DNA of 64,000 bases, taken from contig JACZKS010000077.1 of NCBI GenBank assembly GCA_014859895.1, positions 1 to 64,000 on the forward strand, given 5' to 3'. The number at the start of each line of letters is the position of its first letter. The stretch's first letter is position 1. Below the pieces are notes generated by a model that did no database searches, was not told the origin of the DNA, and saw only the letters and a program-made list of their open reading frames with translations. Both the position numbers and the translations under genes were made by a program. Below are positions 27,191 through 35,285 of the stretch, piece after piece. The stretch comes from Rhodospirillales bacterium. GTDB lineage: Bacteria > Pseudomonadota > Alphaproteobacteria > Rhodospirillales > Shumkoniaceae.

Positions 27191-27326
27191 GGCAGATCCC
27201 GAATACCATCAATGGGGCCGGCCCACCATGGAACGCGGCGCGGCAATTCTCAATGCGAACTTTTCCTTTCCCTGGCGGCCTCCGGGATTAATATGCGCCC
27301 AGACCCGGACTGCCGAGGGAAAACCC

Positions 27327-28286
27327 ATGACCGTCATCCGTCTTGCCGCCGCAGCCCTGGCGGCGTTCGCCGTCGCCACCGGCGCCCAGGCCGCCGAGAA
27401 ATCCGTCGCCATCACCCAGATCGTCGAGCATCCGGCGCTGGACGCCTGCCGTCAGGGTATTCAGGACGCCCTGGCCGAGGCCGGCTTCATCGTCGGCAAA
27501 AACCTGAAATGGCAGTACGAAAGCGCCCAGGGCAACATGGCGACCGCCGTGCAGATCGCCCGCAAGTTCGTGGGCGATGCCCCCGACGTCATCGTCGCCA
27601 TTACCACGCCGTCGGCCCAGGCAGTGGTGGCGGCGACCAAGACAATTCCGGTGGTCTTTTCCGCCGTCACCGACCCGGTGGCGGCCAAGCTGGTGTCCAA
27701 TTGGGAAAAGCCGGGCACCAATGTCACCGGCACCTCGGACATGGCCCCGGTCGACAAGCATCTCGCCATGATCAAGCGCCTGGCGCCGGAGGTGAAGCGC
27801 CTGGGCTTCCTCTACAATCCCGGCGAGGTCAATTCCGTCTCTTCTCTGGAGGCCGTGCGCAAGGCGGCGCCGGCCGCCGGTATCGAGGTGCTGGAAGGCG
27901 CCGCCCCTCGATCAAGCGAGGTACTGGCCGCCGCCCGCTCGCTGATCGGCAAGGTCGACGCCTTCTACGTGCCGACCGACAACACCGTGGTGTCCGCCTT
28001 CGAGGCGGTGGTCAAGGTCGGCATCGACGCCAAGATCCCGGTCTTTGCCGGCGATACCGACTCGGTGGAACGTGGCGCCATCGCCGCGCTCGGCTTCAAC
28101 CACCACGAAATTGGCCGCCAGACCGGCGAGCTGGTGATCCGCATCCTCAAGGGCGAGAAGCCCGGCGACATTCCGGTGTCCGCTGCGCACAAGGTAGACC
28201 TCTGGCTCAACCTGGCCTCGGCCGCCAAGATGGGGGTCACGGTGCCGGACGCCATGGTCGGCGAGGCAGCCAAGGTTTTCCGATGA
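27327..28286 (+). CDS. ABC transporter substrate-binding protein (ABC_sub_bind/TrpX-like)
   Basis: A 319-residue periplasmic binding protein with a signal peptide cleaved near ATGAQA (about residue 23). It shows the ABC_sub_bind pattern: ITQIVEHPALDACRQGIQDA, AITTPSAQAV, PVVFSAVTDPVAAKLV, NVTGTSD, GFLYNPGEVNS and VPTDNTV. In characterised relatives such as TrpX the ligand is an aromatic amino acid. I take the ATG at 27327 because the signal peptide starts there and CGAGGG lies upstream. It begins a three-gene operon with coupled ATGA overlaps. Confidence 0.9.
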   Translation: MTVIRLAAAALAAFAVATGAQAAEKSVAITQIVEHPALDACRQGIQDALAEAGFIVGKNLKWQYESAQGNMATAVQIARKFVGDAPDVIVAITTPSAQAVVAATKTIPVVFSAVTDPVAAKLVSNWEKPGTNVTGTSDMAPVDKHLAMIKRLAPEVKRLGFLYNPGEVNSVSSLEAVRKAAPAAGIEVLEGAAPRSSEVLAAARSLIGKVDAFYVPTDNTVVSAFEAVVKVGIDAKIPVFAGDTDSVERGAIAALGFNHHEIGRQTGELVIRILKGEKPGDIPVSAAHKVDLWLNLASAAKMGVTVPDAMVGEAAKVFR

Positions 28287-29203
28287 GCCTGATCGCCGTC
28301 CTCGGCACCGTCGAAACAGGCCTCATCTTCGGGCTGGTCGCGCTGGGGGTTTACCTGTCGTTTCGCATCCTGCAGTTCCCCGATCTGACGGTCGACGGCA
28401 GCTTTCCGCTGGGTGCGGCGGTTTCCGCCGTGCTGATCGTCGGCGCCGGCGTCAACCCCTTCCTCGCCACCGGGGTAGCCTGCGTCGCCGGGGCGGCGGC
28501 AGGTCTGATGACGGCTTGGCTCAACGTCCGCCTCAAGATTCTGCACCTCCTGGCCAGCATCCTCACCATGATCGCGCTCTATTCGATCAACCTGCGCATC
28601 ATGGGCCGGCCCAATATTGCGCTTTTGGGCGAGACCACGGTGTTCACGCCGCTCGACGCGCTGGGCGTTTCCACCTACGTGGCGGTGCCGGCCGCGCTTT
28701 TCGTTCTCGTGGTTGCCGCCAAGCTGGCCATGGACTGGTTCCTCAATTCCGAGGTCGGGCTTGCCATGCGGGCCACCGGGGCGAATGCCCGCATGGCCCG
28801 CGCCCAGGGCATCAACACCAATTTCTACACCTTACTCGGCATGGCCATCAGCAACGCCCTGGTGGCCCTGGCCGGCGCGCTGTTCGCCCAGAGCCAGGGG
28901 GCGGCCGACGTCACCATGGGGGTCGGCGTCATCGTGGTCGGGCTGGCCGCCGTCATCGGCGGCGAGGCGGTGATCCTGCCGCGCACCATCTTCCTGGCGA
29001 CGCTGGCCTGCGTCACCGGCTCGCTGCTCTACCGGCTGGCGGTGGCCCTGGCGCTGAACGCCGAGTTCATCGGGCTCAAGGCCCAGGATTTGAACCTCAT
29101 CACCGCGCTCCTGGTCGCCGCCGCCATGGTGCTGCCCAGCGTCAGGGCGCCGGTCAAGCGCGCCCTCAAGGGCGACAAGCGGATCGTGGGGCCGCTCAAA
29201 TGA
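28283..29203 (+). CDS. ABC transporter permease (TrpY-like)
   Basis: A 306-residue permease of the branched-chain-amino-acid type with eight to ten helices. The motif FLNSEVGLAMRATGANARMA matches the EAA-like coupling loop. ATGA overlaps join it to the binding-protein gene before it and the ATPase gene after it. It is the single permease of this operon, so it probably forms a homodimer. Confidence 0.9.
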   Translation: MSLIAVLGTVETGLIFGLVALGVYLSFRILQFPDLTVDGSFPLGAAVSAVLIVGAGVNPFLATGVACVAGAAAGLMTAWLNVRLKILHLLASILTMIALYSINLRIMGRPNIALLGETTVFTPLDALGVSTYVAVPAALFVLVVAAKLAMDWFLNSEVGLAMRATGANARMARAQGINTNFYTLLGMAISNALVALAGALFAQSQGAADVTMGVGVIVVGLAAVIGGEAVILPRTIFLATLACVTGSLLYRLAVALALNAEFIGLKAQDLNLITALLVAAAMVLPSVRAPVKRALKGDKRIVGPLK

Positions 29204-29994
29204 TCGAGCTCCAGGACCTGCGCGTCACCTTCGGCCGCGGCACGCCGATGGAGACGCCGGCGCTGCGCGGCATCTCGCTTGCCATCCCCACCGGCCAGTT
29301 CGTCACCGTCATCGGCAGCAACGGCGCCGGCAAGACGACGCTGCTCAACGTGCTGTCGGGCGAAACGCCGCTCGATTCCGGTCACGTGCTGATCGACGGC
29401 ACCGACGTCACCCCGTGGCCGACCCACCGGCGGGCCGAGTTGGTAGCCCGCGTTTTCCAGGACCCGATGACCGGCAGTTGCGCCAACTTGACCATCGCCG
29501 AGAACTTGGGCCTGGCCGGTGCCCGCGGCCGCTTCCGCCGCTTCCGCCCAGCGGTCGGCAAGACGCTGCGCGAGGAGGCGCGCGGGCGCGTGGCCCGCCT
29601 CGGCCTCGGCCTGGAGGATCGCCTGGACGACCCCATGGAGCTGCTGTCCGGCGGCCAGCGCCAGGCGGTGAGCCTGCTGATGGCAACCATGAACCCGATG
29701 AAGATCCTGCTTTTGGACGAACACACGGCGGCGCTCGACCCCAAGATCGGCGCCTTTGTGGTCGGGTTGACCCGCGACGTCGTCGGCGAGCGCCAGTTGA
29801 CCACCCTGATGGTGACGCACAGCATGCGCCAGGCGCTCGACGTCGGCGAGCGCACGGTGATGCTGCACGAGGGTCAGGTCGTGCTCGACGTTTCGGGCGA
29901 CGAACGCAAGGGGCTGACGGTCGAGGACCTGCTCCACATGTTCGAGAAGGTGCGCGGCCAAGAACTCGACGACGACGCCCTGCTGCTGGGCTGA
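29200..29994 (+). CDS. ABC transporter ATP-binding protein (TrpZ-like)
   Basis: A 264-residue ATPase with Walker A GSNGAGKTT, Q-loop VFQDPMTGSC, signature LLSGGQRQAVSLLMA, Walker B ILLLDEHTAALD and the H-loop MVTHSM. The 'DEHTAALDP' form is typical of the ATPases that pair with ABC_sub_bind proteins. It overlaps the permease gene as ATGA. The PL5-like gene starts 11 bp after its stop. Confidence 0.92.
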   Translation: MIELQDLRVTFGRGTPMETPALRGISLAIPTGQFVTVIGSNGAGKTTLLNVLSGETPLDSGHVLIDGTDVTPWPTHRRAELVARVFQDPMTGSCANLTIAENLGLAGARGRFRRFRPAVGKTLREEARGRVARLGLGLEDRLDDPMELLSGGQRQAVSLLMATMNPMKILLLDEHTAALDPKIGAFVVGLTRDVVGERQLTTLMVTHSMRQALDVGERTVMLHEGQVVLDVSGDERKGLTVEDLLHMFEKVRGQELDDDALLLG

Positions 29995-30005
29995 GGAGTC
30001 GATCG

Positions 30006-31433
30006 ATGAGGCATTGGAGCGCGTGCCTGGGCCTGATGGGCTGGGCGGCGATCGCCCTGCCGGCCGCCGCAACCTCCGGCGACGAGATCTTCGCGGGAAC
30101 CATCGCCTGTGAGGCGTCTGGTGGCTCGCCCGGCTTTACCCAGGCCGTCGGCTTCGTCGTGCGCGACGGCCGGTTCTTTTACGAGAAGGGCACCGCCGGT
30201 AAGCCCGGATTCGAGCGCTTGGCGGGCACGGTGACCGCCGACGGCACCCTTGCCATCGAGGGCCGCTACTGGGCCGACATCGAAAAGCCGATCCGCTATG
30301 AGGGCCGCGTCGAGGGCGGCCGCATGCGGGCCGAAGGGCCGCACGGCCCCCGCCGTTGCGCACTCGATGCCGCCGCCCCGCCGCCGAGCGGCGCGACGCC
30401 TCCCTATCTGGCCGTGCCCGACGCCGCCGTGCGCCGTAACCTGGTCGGCAAGCCCGGCGACGCCGCCTTTGCCTGCCCCGAGCCACCGGCGCCGGTGCGC
30501 GACGTGCGGGTCGAGCCCTTTTACCAGAAGGGAGACCCCACCCATTCCATCGTCGACCCCGAGGCCTACGAGGCCCGGCGCAAGGCGGCGGCACCGTTCG
30601 ACCAGCTGGCGGCCGGCATCGCCCGCCTGGGCGACCGCTACCTCAAGACCAGCCCGCGCGATCCGCAGCTCGCCGCCTGCCTGTTCGGCTGGATGGAGAC
30701 CTGGGCCGAGGCCGGCGCCATGCTCGGCGAGGCCACCCGTCAGGGGGCCTACGAGCGCAAGTGGACGCTCACCACGCTCGCCCTCAACTATGGGCTGCTG
30801 GTCGACGCCCCCGAGATCGGGCCGGAGCCCCGCCGCGTCGTCGAGGCGTGGCTCGCGGACGTCGCCTGGGCAACGGTGCCCGATTACGCCGCCAAGCCGT
30901 TCGCCGAGCAGAATAACCACCTCAACTGGGCGGCGCTGGCGGCGCTGGCCACCGGCGTTGCCGTGCAGGATCGCGGCCTGGTGGATTGGGCCGTCGCCGC
31001 CTTGAAGGGGGTGGTCGGAAGCAACATCGACGCCGACGGCTCGTTGCCGCACGAACTCAAGCGTACCTCCAAGGCCATGCACTACCACCGCTTCTCACTG
31101 GAACCCCTGATGGTGGCGGCCGAGATCACAGCGGCCAACGGGATCGATCTTTATGCCGTCGGCGACGGTTCTTTGCATCGCCTTGTCGCCTATACCGCCG
31201 CCGCCATGCGCGACCCCGACATCGTGGCCCGCCGGCTGGGCGTCGCCCAAAGCAGCGTCGGCGCCGATGCCGTCAAGCCCTCCATGTGGGCCTGGGCCGA
31301 ACCCTATGTCGCCCGCTTCCCCGAGGCCGAGGTGGCAGCCACCTTGACGCAGTTGCGCGGCAAGGGTCTGTCCTCCACTTGGTTGGGCGGCGACATGACC
31401 CTGCGCTTCGGGCCGGCTGGCGGGGGGCTGTAA
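30006..31433 (+). CDS. Exported PL5 alginate-lyase-like protein with an N-terminal extra domain
   Basis: A 475-residue protein with a signal peptide (AIALPAAATS, about residue 24). Residues 25-125 form a beta-rich domain I do not recognise. From about 155 on it follows AlgL: VEPFYQKGDPTHSIVDPE, LKTSPRDPQLAACLFGWMET, the catalytic-site block EQNNHLNWAALAALATGVAV (H305) and DGSLPHELKRTSKAM followed by HYHRFSLEPL (Y360). The AlgL His and Tyr are thus kept, so beta-elimination on a mannuronate-like polymer is plausible. GAGGAG precedes the ATG, 11 bp after the ABC ATPase gene, suggesting co-transcription. No alginate biosynthesis genes are present. Confidence 0.75.
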   Translation: MRHWSACLGLMGWAAIALPAAATSGDEIFAGTIACEASGGSPGFTQAVGFVVRDGRFFYEKGTAGKPGFERLAGTVTADGTLAIEGRYWADIEKPIRYEGRVEGGRMRAEGPHGPRRCALDAAAPPPSGATPPYLAVPDAAVRRNLVGKPGDAAFACPEPPAPVRDVRVEPFYQKGDPTHSIVDPEAYEARRKAAAPFDQLAAGIARLGDRYLKTSPRDPQLAACLFGWMETWAEAGAMLGEATRQGAYERKWTLTTLALNYGLLVDAPEIGPEPRRVVEAWLADVAWATVPDYAAKPFAEQNNHLNWAALAALATGVAVQDRGLVDWAVAALKGVVGSNIDADGSLPHELKRTSKAMHYHRFSLEPLMVAAEITAANGIDLYAVGDGSLHRLVAYTAAAMRDPDIVARRLGVAQSSVGADAVKPSMWAWAEPYVARFPEAEVAATLTQLRGKGLSSTWLGGDMTLRFGPAGGGL

Positions 31434-31444
31434 CGGCCCGGTTG

Positions 31445-32488
31445 TCAGGCCCGCCCGGCCGGCGGCGCCGGGCCGACACCGGTCGGCATCTGGAAGGTGC
31501 GCCGGTGGGCGCCGGGGGAAATGCCGTTCAGGCGGCGGAACAGGCGGCGGAAGAAAGCCGGGTCCTCGTAACCGACCTTCCAGGCGATCTCCTCGATCGA
31601 CGCCGTCGTACGCTCCAGCCGCCGCTTGCCCTCCTCGATTCGCAGGCGCTGCACGTAGGCGATCGGAGAAAGGCCGGTCGCCTGGGTGAAGCGCCGCTTG
31701 AAGCTGCGCTCGGTCAACCCAGAGCGACGCACCATCTCCTCTACCGGCTTGGCCACCGAATAGTGGGTGGCGAGCCACGCCTGGACCTGCGCGATCACGG
31801 CGTCGCCGTGATCGGTCGGCGCGCTGAACACCACATAGGGCGCCAACCCCTCGTGGTGCCATTGCAGGGCGAAGAACTTGGTGATGGCCTGGGCGGCGGC
31901 GATCCCGACGTGCCGGGCGATCAGGTAAAGCACGAGATCGTGCCACGAGGTCGAGGCGCCCGAGGTGATCAGCCGGCCGTCCTCGCCAGCGGCGATCAGC
32001 ACCCGTTCGGGATGCAGCCGCACGGCCGGAAAAGACTTGGCAAAACCGGTCGCATAGGACCAGTGGATGGTGGCGTCGCAGCCATCGAACAGGCCGCTTT
32101 CGGCCAACACATAAAGTCCCGAACAGGCCGAACACACCGTAGCGCCGCGCCCGTGCTGGGCCCTCACCCAGTCGACCAGTTCCCCATAGCGGCCGGCGGT
32201 CCAGTGCCCCCCCTGCACCAGCAGCGACGGGACGATGATGACGTCGGTGTCGCGGATGTCCGCCAAGGCCCGCGGGACTGTCAACGGAAGTCCGCTGGCC
32301 AGATCGACGGTGCCCCGCCTGAGGCCGACGATTTCCACGCTGATCGGCGACTTTTCGGGGATGGCGTCGCTGAATCCCGACAGCAGACGCAGGGAGCTCA
32401 GGACGTCGTGGATTCCAATCAGCGTCGAGGCCACCGCCTCGGGAATGGCGATTAGGCTTACGTGCAGCGTTCCCCGATCTTCATCCAT
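31445..32488 (-). CDS. GlxA-family AraC-type transcriptional regulator
   Basis: A 347-residue regulator. The N-terminal half (about 5-200) has the DJ-1/PfpI-like fold with Cys in VCSACSGLYVLAESGLFDG. The C-terminal AraC HTH pair (about 235-330) contains RSGLTERSFKRRFTQATGLS and ASIEEIAWKVGYEDPAFFRR. The ATG at 32488 is preferred over 32506 because GGGGG lies about 8 nt upstream of it. It is divergent from the methyltransferase gene, 127 bp away, which is the likely target. Confidence 0.88.
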   Translation of the reverse strand: MDEDRGTLHVSLIAIPEAVASTLIGIHDVLSSLRLLSGFSDAIPEKSPISVEIVGLRRGTVDLASGLPLTVPRALADIRDTDVIIVPSLLVQGGHWTAGRYGELVDWVRAQHGRGATVCSACSGLYVLAESGLFDGCDATIHWSYATGFAKSFPAVRLHPERVLIAAGEDGRLITSGASTSWHDLVLYLIARHVGIAAAQAITKFFALQWHHEGLAPYVVFSAPTDHGDAVIAQVQAWLATHYSVAKPVEEMVRRSGLTERSFKRRFTQATGLSPIAYVQRLRIEEGKRRLERTTASIEEIAWKVGYEDPAFFRRLFRRLNGISPGAHRRTFQMPTGVGPAPPAGRA

Positions 32489-32615
32489 TTTGCATCCCCC
32501 TGGCATGAACGGACCGCTATTGGCGGGTCCGGCTCTCGTCCTGTGGCATCGCGATCGTCACCCTTGGCGTTGATGGGGCCCCGCCGGGGCCCGACAGCGA
32601 CGAAGGAGAATGGCC

Positions 32616-33674
32616 ATGACGGTCGATCAACAGAATCTGTCCGCCTTCCTTGATAAAGTGGTGACCGATCTCGCCGCCGGCTATGGCGGCGTGATGGTCA
32701 GCCTGGGCGAAAAGCTCGGACTCTACAAAGCGATGGCCGGCGCCGGCCCGCTGACCTCCGACGAACTGGCGGCGCGCAGCGGCTGCGCCGAACGCTACGT
32801 CCGCGAGTGGCTGAACGCACAGGCGGCCGGCGGCTACGTGCGCTATCATCCGTCGAGCGCCACCTACGAGCTGACCCCCGAACAGGCCTTCGTGCTGGCC
32901 GACGACACCAGCCCGGTCTACATACCGTCGGCTTGGCAGGTGCCGGCTTCCATGTGGTTCGACGAGGCGAAGGCACTGGACGCTTTTCGCACCGGCAGCG
33001 GCATCCCGTGGGGCGATCACAACCACCGCCTTTACTGCGGGGTCGCCGCCTTCTATCGCAACGCCTATCGCGGCAGCCTGGTGCCGGAATGGCTGCCGGC
33101 CCTGGAAGGCCTGCCCGAGAAGCTGACGGCCGGCGCCACGGTGGCCGACGTCGGCTGCGGCCACGGCCATTCGACCATCGTCATGGCCGAAGCCTTCCCC
33201 AAGTCGCGCTTCTGGGGCTTCGACACCCACCCGGATTCGATCGCGGCGGCCCGCGACAATGCGCGTGCCGCCGGCGTCGAGGACCGCGTCACCTTCGAAA
33301 GGGCGGCGGCCGATACCTATGCGGCCCGGGACTACGACCTGATCTGCTTCTTCGACTGCCTGCACGACATGGGACACCCTTTGTCCGCCGCCCGCCATGC
33401 CGCCCGCACGCTGGGCGAGGATGGTCGCGTCATGCTGGTCGAGCCCTATGCCAACGACAACGTCGAGGATAACCTGACACCGGTGGGCCGGCTCTACTAT
33501 TCGGCCTCCGCCACGCTGTGCTGCGCGCACGCCATTTCAGAAGAGGGCTCGCACGTGCTGGGCGCCCAGGCCGGCGAAGCACGTCTGAGCTCCATCTTTA
33601 CCAAGGCCGGCTTCGGTTCGTTCCGCCGCGCCGCCGAGACACCTTTCAACCTCATCCTAGAAGCCCGGCGCTGA
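32616..33674 (+). CDS. Class I SAM-dependent methyltransferase with N-terminal winged helix
   Basis: A 352-residue protein. Residues 1-95 form a winged-helix dimerisation domain (TSDELAARSGCAERYVREWL). The Rossmann domain begins at VADVGCGHGHSTIVMAEAF (motif I), with GFDTHPDSIAAARDNA and FFDCLHDMGHP following. The layout matches Rv2258c-like methyltransferases. AAGGAG lies 7 nt before the ATG at 32616; ATG at 32610 is an alternative. The substrate is unknown. It begins a plus-strand group with the HDAC-like gene and a small protein. Confidence 0.88.
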   Translation: MTVDQQNLSAFLDKVVTDLAAGYGGVMVSLGEKLGLYKAMAGAGPLTSDELAARSGCAERYVREWLNAQAAGGYVRYHPSSATYELTPEQAFVLADDTSPVYIPSAWQVPASMWFDEAKALDAFRTGSGIPWGDHNHRLYCGVAAFYRNAYRGSLVPEWLPALEGLPEKLTAGATVADVGCGHGHSTIVMAEAFPKSRFWGFDTHPDSIAAARDNARAAGVEDRVTFERAAADTYAARDYDLICFFDCLHDMGHPLSAARHAARTLGEDGRVMLVEPYANDNVEDNLTPVGRLYYSASATLCCAHAISEEGSHVLGAQAGEARLSSIFTKAGFGSFRRAAETPFNLILEARR

Positions 33675-33746
33675 ACGCCGCCGCCGGGCGGTCAGTCCCG
33701 TCCGGCGACGCCTTCGGCCGGCCAGCCTCAGCCAAGGAGACAACAG

Positions 33747-34832
33747 ATGACGACAGGACTGGTTTGGGACGAGCGCTTCGCCTGGCACGATGCTGGCCTA
33801 GCCTCGACCCACCCTTGGGCCGAGCCCTACCCGGCCCTCGACCGCCCGGAAGCCAAGCGCCGTTTGTGGAGCCTGCTGCAGGCCAGCGGCTTCACCGACC
33901 GTCTGGTGCCGATCAAGGCACGGCCGGCCAGCGAGGAAGAACTCTGCCGCTTTCACACGCCGGACTACGTCGCCCGCATTCGTCGATTGAGCGAGACGGG
34001 CGGCGGCGAGGCCGGCGAGAATGCCCGCTTCGGGCCCAACGGCTTTGCGGTGGCCAGTCTGGCGGCCGGGGCCTGCATCGAGGGTGCCGAAGCGGTGTTG
34101 TCTGGCCGTATCGACAATGCCTACGCCCTGGTCCGGCCCTGCGGCCACCATGCCGAGGCGGATCGCGGGCGTGGTTTCTGCCTGTTCGCCAATGTCGTGC
34201 TCGCCATCGAGCACGCACGGGCGGTGCATGGCGTCCGGCGAATCGCCGTCGTCGACTGGGACGTCCATCACGGCAACGGCACCGAAGCGGCCTTTTATGC
34301 CGATTCCGGTGTGCTCACCATCTCGCTCCACCAGGACCGCTATTACCCCGCCGACACAGGCGGTATCGAGGCCATCGGCACAGGCGCCGGACGGGGCTTC
34401 AACATCAATCTGCCGCTGCCGCCGGGTAGCGGCCACGGCGCCTACCTGGCCGCCTTTGAGCGGGTCGTGGTTCCAGCCGTGTCGGCCTTTCATCCGGAGT
34501 TCATCGTCATTGCTTGCGGCTACGACGCCGCCGCCAGCGACCCGCTCGGCCGCATGCTGTGTACCAGCGAAACCTTCCGTGCCATGACCGGCTACGTCCG
34601 CGAGGCCGCCAGCCATTTTGGCGCGCCGATCCTCGTGTGTCAGGAAGGCGGCTATTCGCCGACCTACGCGCCCTTCTGCGGTCTGGCGGTAATCGAGGAA
34701 CTGGCCGGCCAACGAAGCGGCGTCGACGACCCGCTGGTTGGCTGGTACGCAGTTCTGGGCGGCCAGGACCTGCAACCCCATCAGAAGGCAGTTATCGAAC
34801 TGGCCGCTGAACGCCTGCGCGTCGCGGCCTAG
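33747..34832 (+). CDS. Histone-deacetylase-family amidohydrolase (class II HDAC-like)
   Basis: A 361-residue zinc amidohydrolase. The active site is visible as RPCGHHAEADRGRGFCLFAN (tandem catalytic His), VVDWDVHHGNGT (zinc Asp and His), LHQDRYYPADTG, ACGYDAAASDPLG (second zinc Asp) and QEGGYS. Bacterial members remove acetyl groups from polyamines, small amides or proteins. AAGGAG precedes the ATG. It sits between a methyltransferase and a small unknown gene in one orientation, so the three may act on one metabolite, but the substrate is not known. Confidence 0.9.
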   Translation: MTTGLVWDERFAWHDAGLASTHPWAEPYPALDRPEAKRRLWSLLQASGFTDRLVPIKARPASEEELCRFHTPDYVARIRRLSETGGGEAGENARFGPNGFAVASLAAGACIEGAEAVLSGRIDNAYALVRPCGHHAEADRGRGFCLFANVVLAIEHARAVHGVRRIAVVDWDVHHGNGTEAAFYADSGVLTISLHQDRYYPADTGGIEAIGTGAGRGFNINLPLPPGSGHGAYLAAFERVVVPAVSAFHPEFIVIACGYDAAASDPLGRMLCTSETFRAMTGYVREAASHFGAPILVCQEGGYSPTYAPFCGLAVIEELAGQRSGVDDPLVGWYAVLGGQDLQPHQKAVIELAAERLRVAA

Positions 34833-34856
34833 AACTCTAACCACGGGGACCTATCC

Positions 34857-35177
34857 ATGATGATCGCACGCTGGACCATCGAAGCCCGCTTCGGACACAA
34901 GACGGCCGCCCTCGATTTGATGAAACGCTGGTGGCGGGAGATCGCGCCCGCCATCGGCTGGTCGGCAGCACAGGCCCGTATCGCCACCGGCTCGCTGGGT
35001 GCGCCGGAATCGACCATCGAAGTCGAGATCGCCGTCGAAGGATTGAGCGACATCGAAACGGCGTGGGCTCGCCTGGGCAACCTGCCCGCGCAAGGGCAAT
35101 GGGCGGACGAACTCGAACCGCTGATCGTCTCGGGTACCGCCCGCTGGTCGGTCTATCGCTCTGTCGAGGTGTCGTGA
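34857..35177 (+). CDS. Small protein of unknown function, ferredoxin-like fold likely
   Basis: A 106-residue protein, start ATGATGATC with GGGGA upstream. Strand-helix pattern: MIARWTIEARFGHKTAALDL, then WWREIAP, a central ESTIEVEIAVEGLSDIETAW and the C-terminal ARWSVYRSVEV. This resembles dimeric alpha/beta-barrel (NIPSNAP/Dabb-like) proteins. It lies 24 bp after the HDAC-like gene and is probably in the same transcript. No catalytic motif is visible. Confidence 0.65.
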   Translation: MMIARWTIEARFGHKTAALDLMKRWWREIAPAIGWSAAQARIATGSLGAPESTIEVEIAVEGLSDIETAWARLGNLPAQGQWADELEPLIVSGTARWSVYRSVEVS

Positions 35178-35201
35178 CTCTGGCGCTTCTTAAGGTGCAT
35201 T

Positions 35202-35250
35202 CCAGCAGTGCCTGGACCGGCGGCTCGAGGTGGTAGCGGTGGCGAATCAG
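35202..35250 (-). pseudogene. Orphan fragment of an HTH/PBP-domain gene; left copy of a 49-bp direct repeat
   Basis: These 49 bp match 41386-41434 at 44 positions, the first 27 being identical. Read on the minus strand they give [16 protein letters not shown], against [16 protein letters not shown] in the intact gene at 41291-42175. No other part of that gene is present here. It may be a leftover of a related gene or the scar of a recombination event that brought in the tct/aroA-like block. Confidence 0.6.
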
Positions 35251-35285
35251 CCTGGGCGCCGCCCCAAATCCATGTTGGGCTCCGA

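Noticed and set aside
26534..28282. N-terminal extension of the ABC permease frame, in total 889 codons
   Set aside because: The first 580 codons overlap the DUF599 and binding-protein genes in other frames; the permease starts at the ATGA overlap at 28283.
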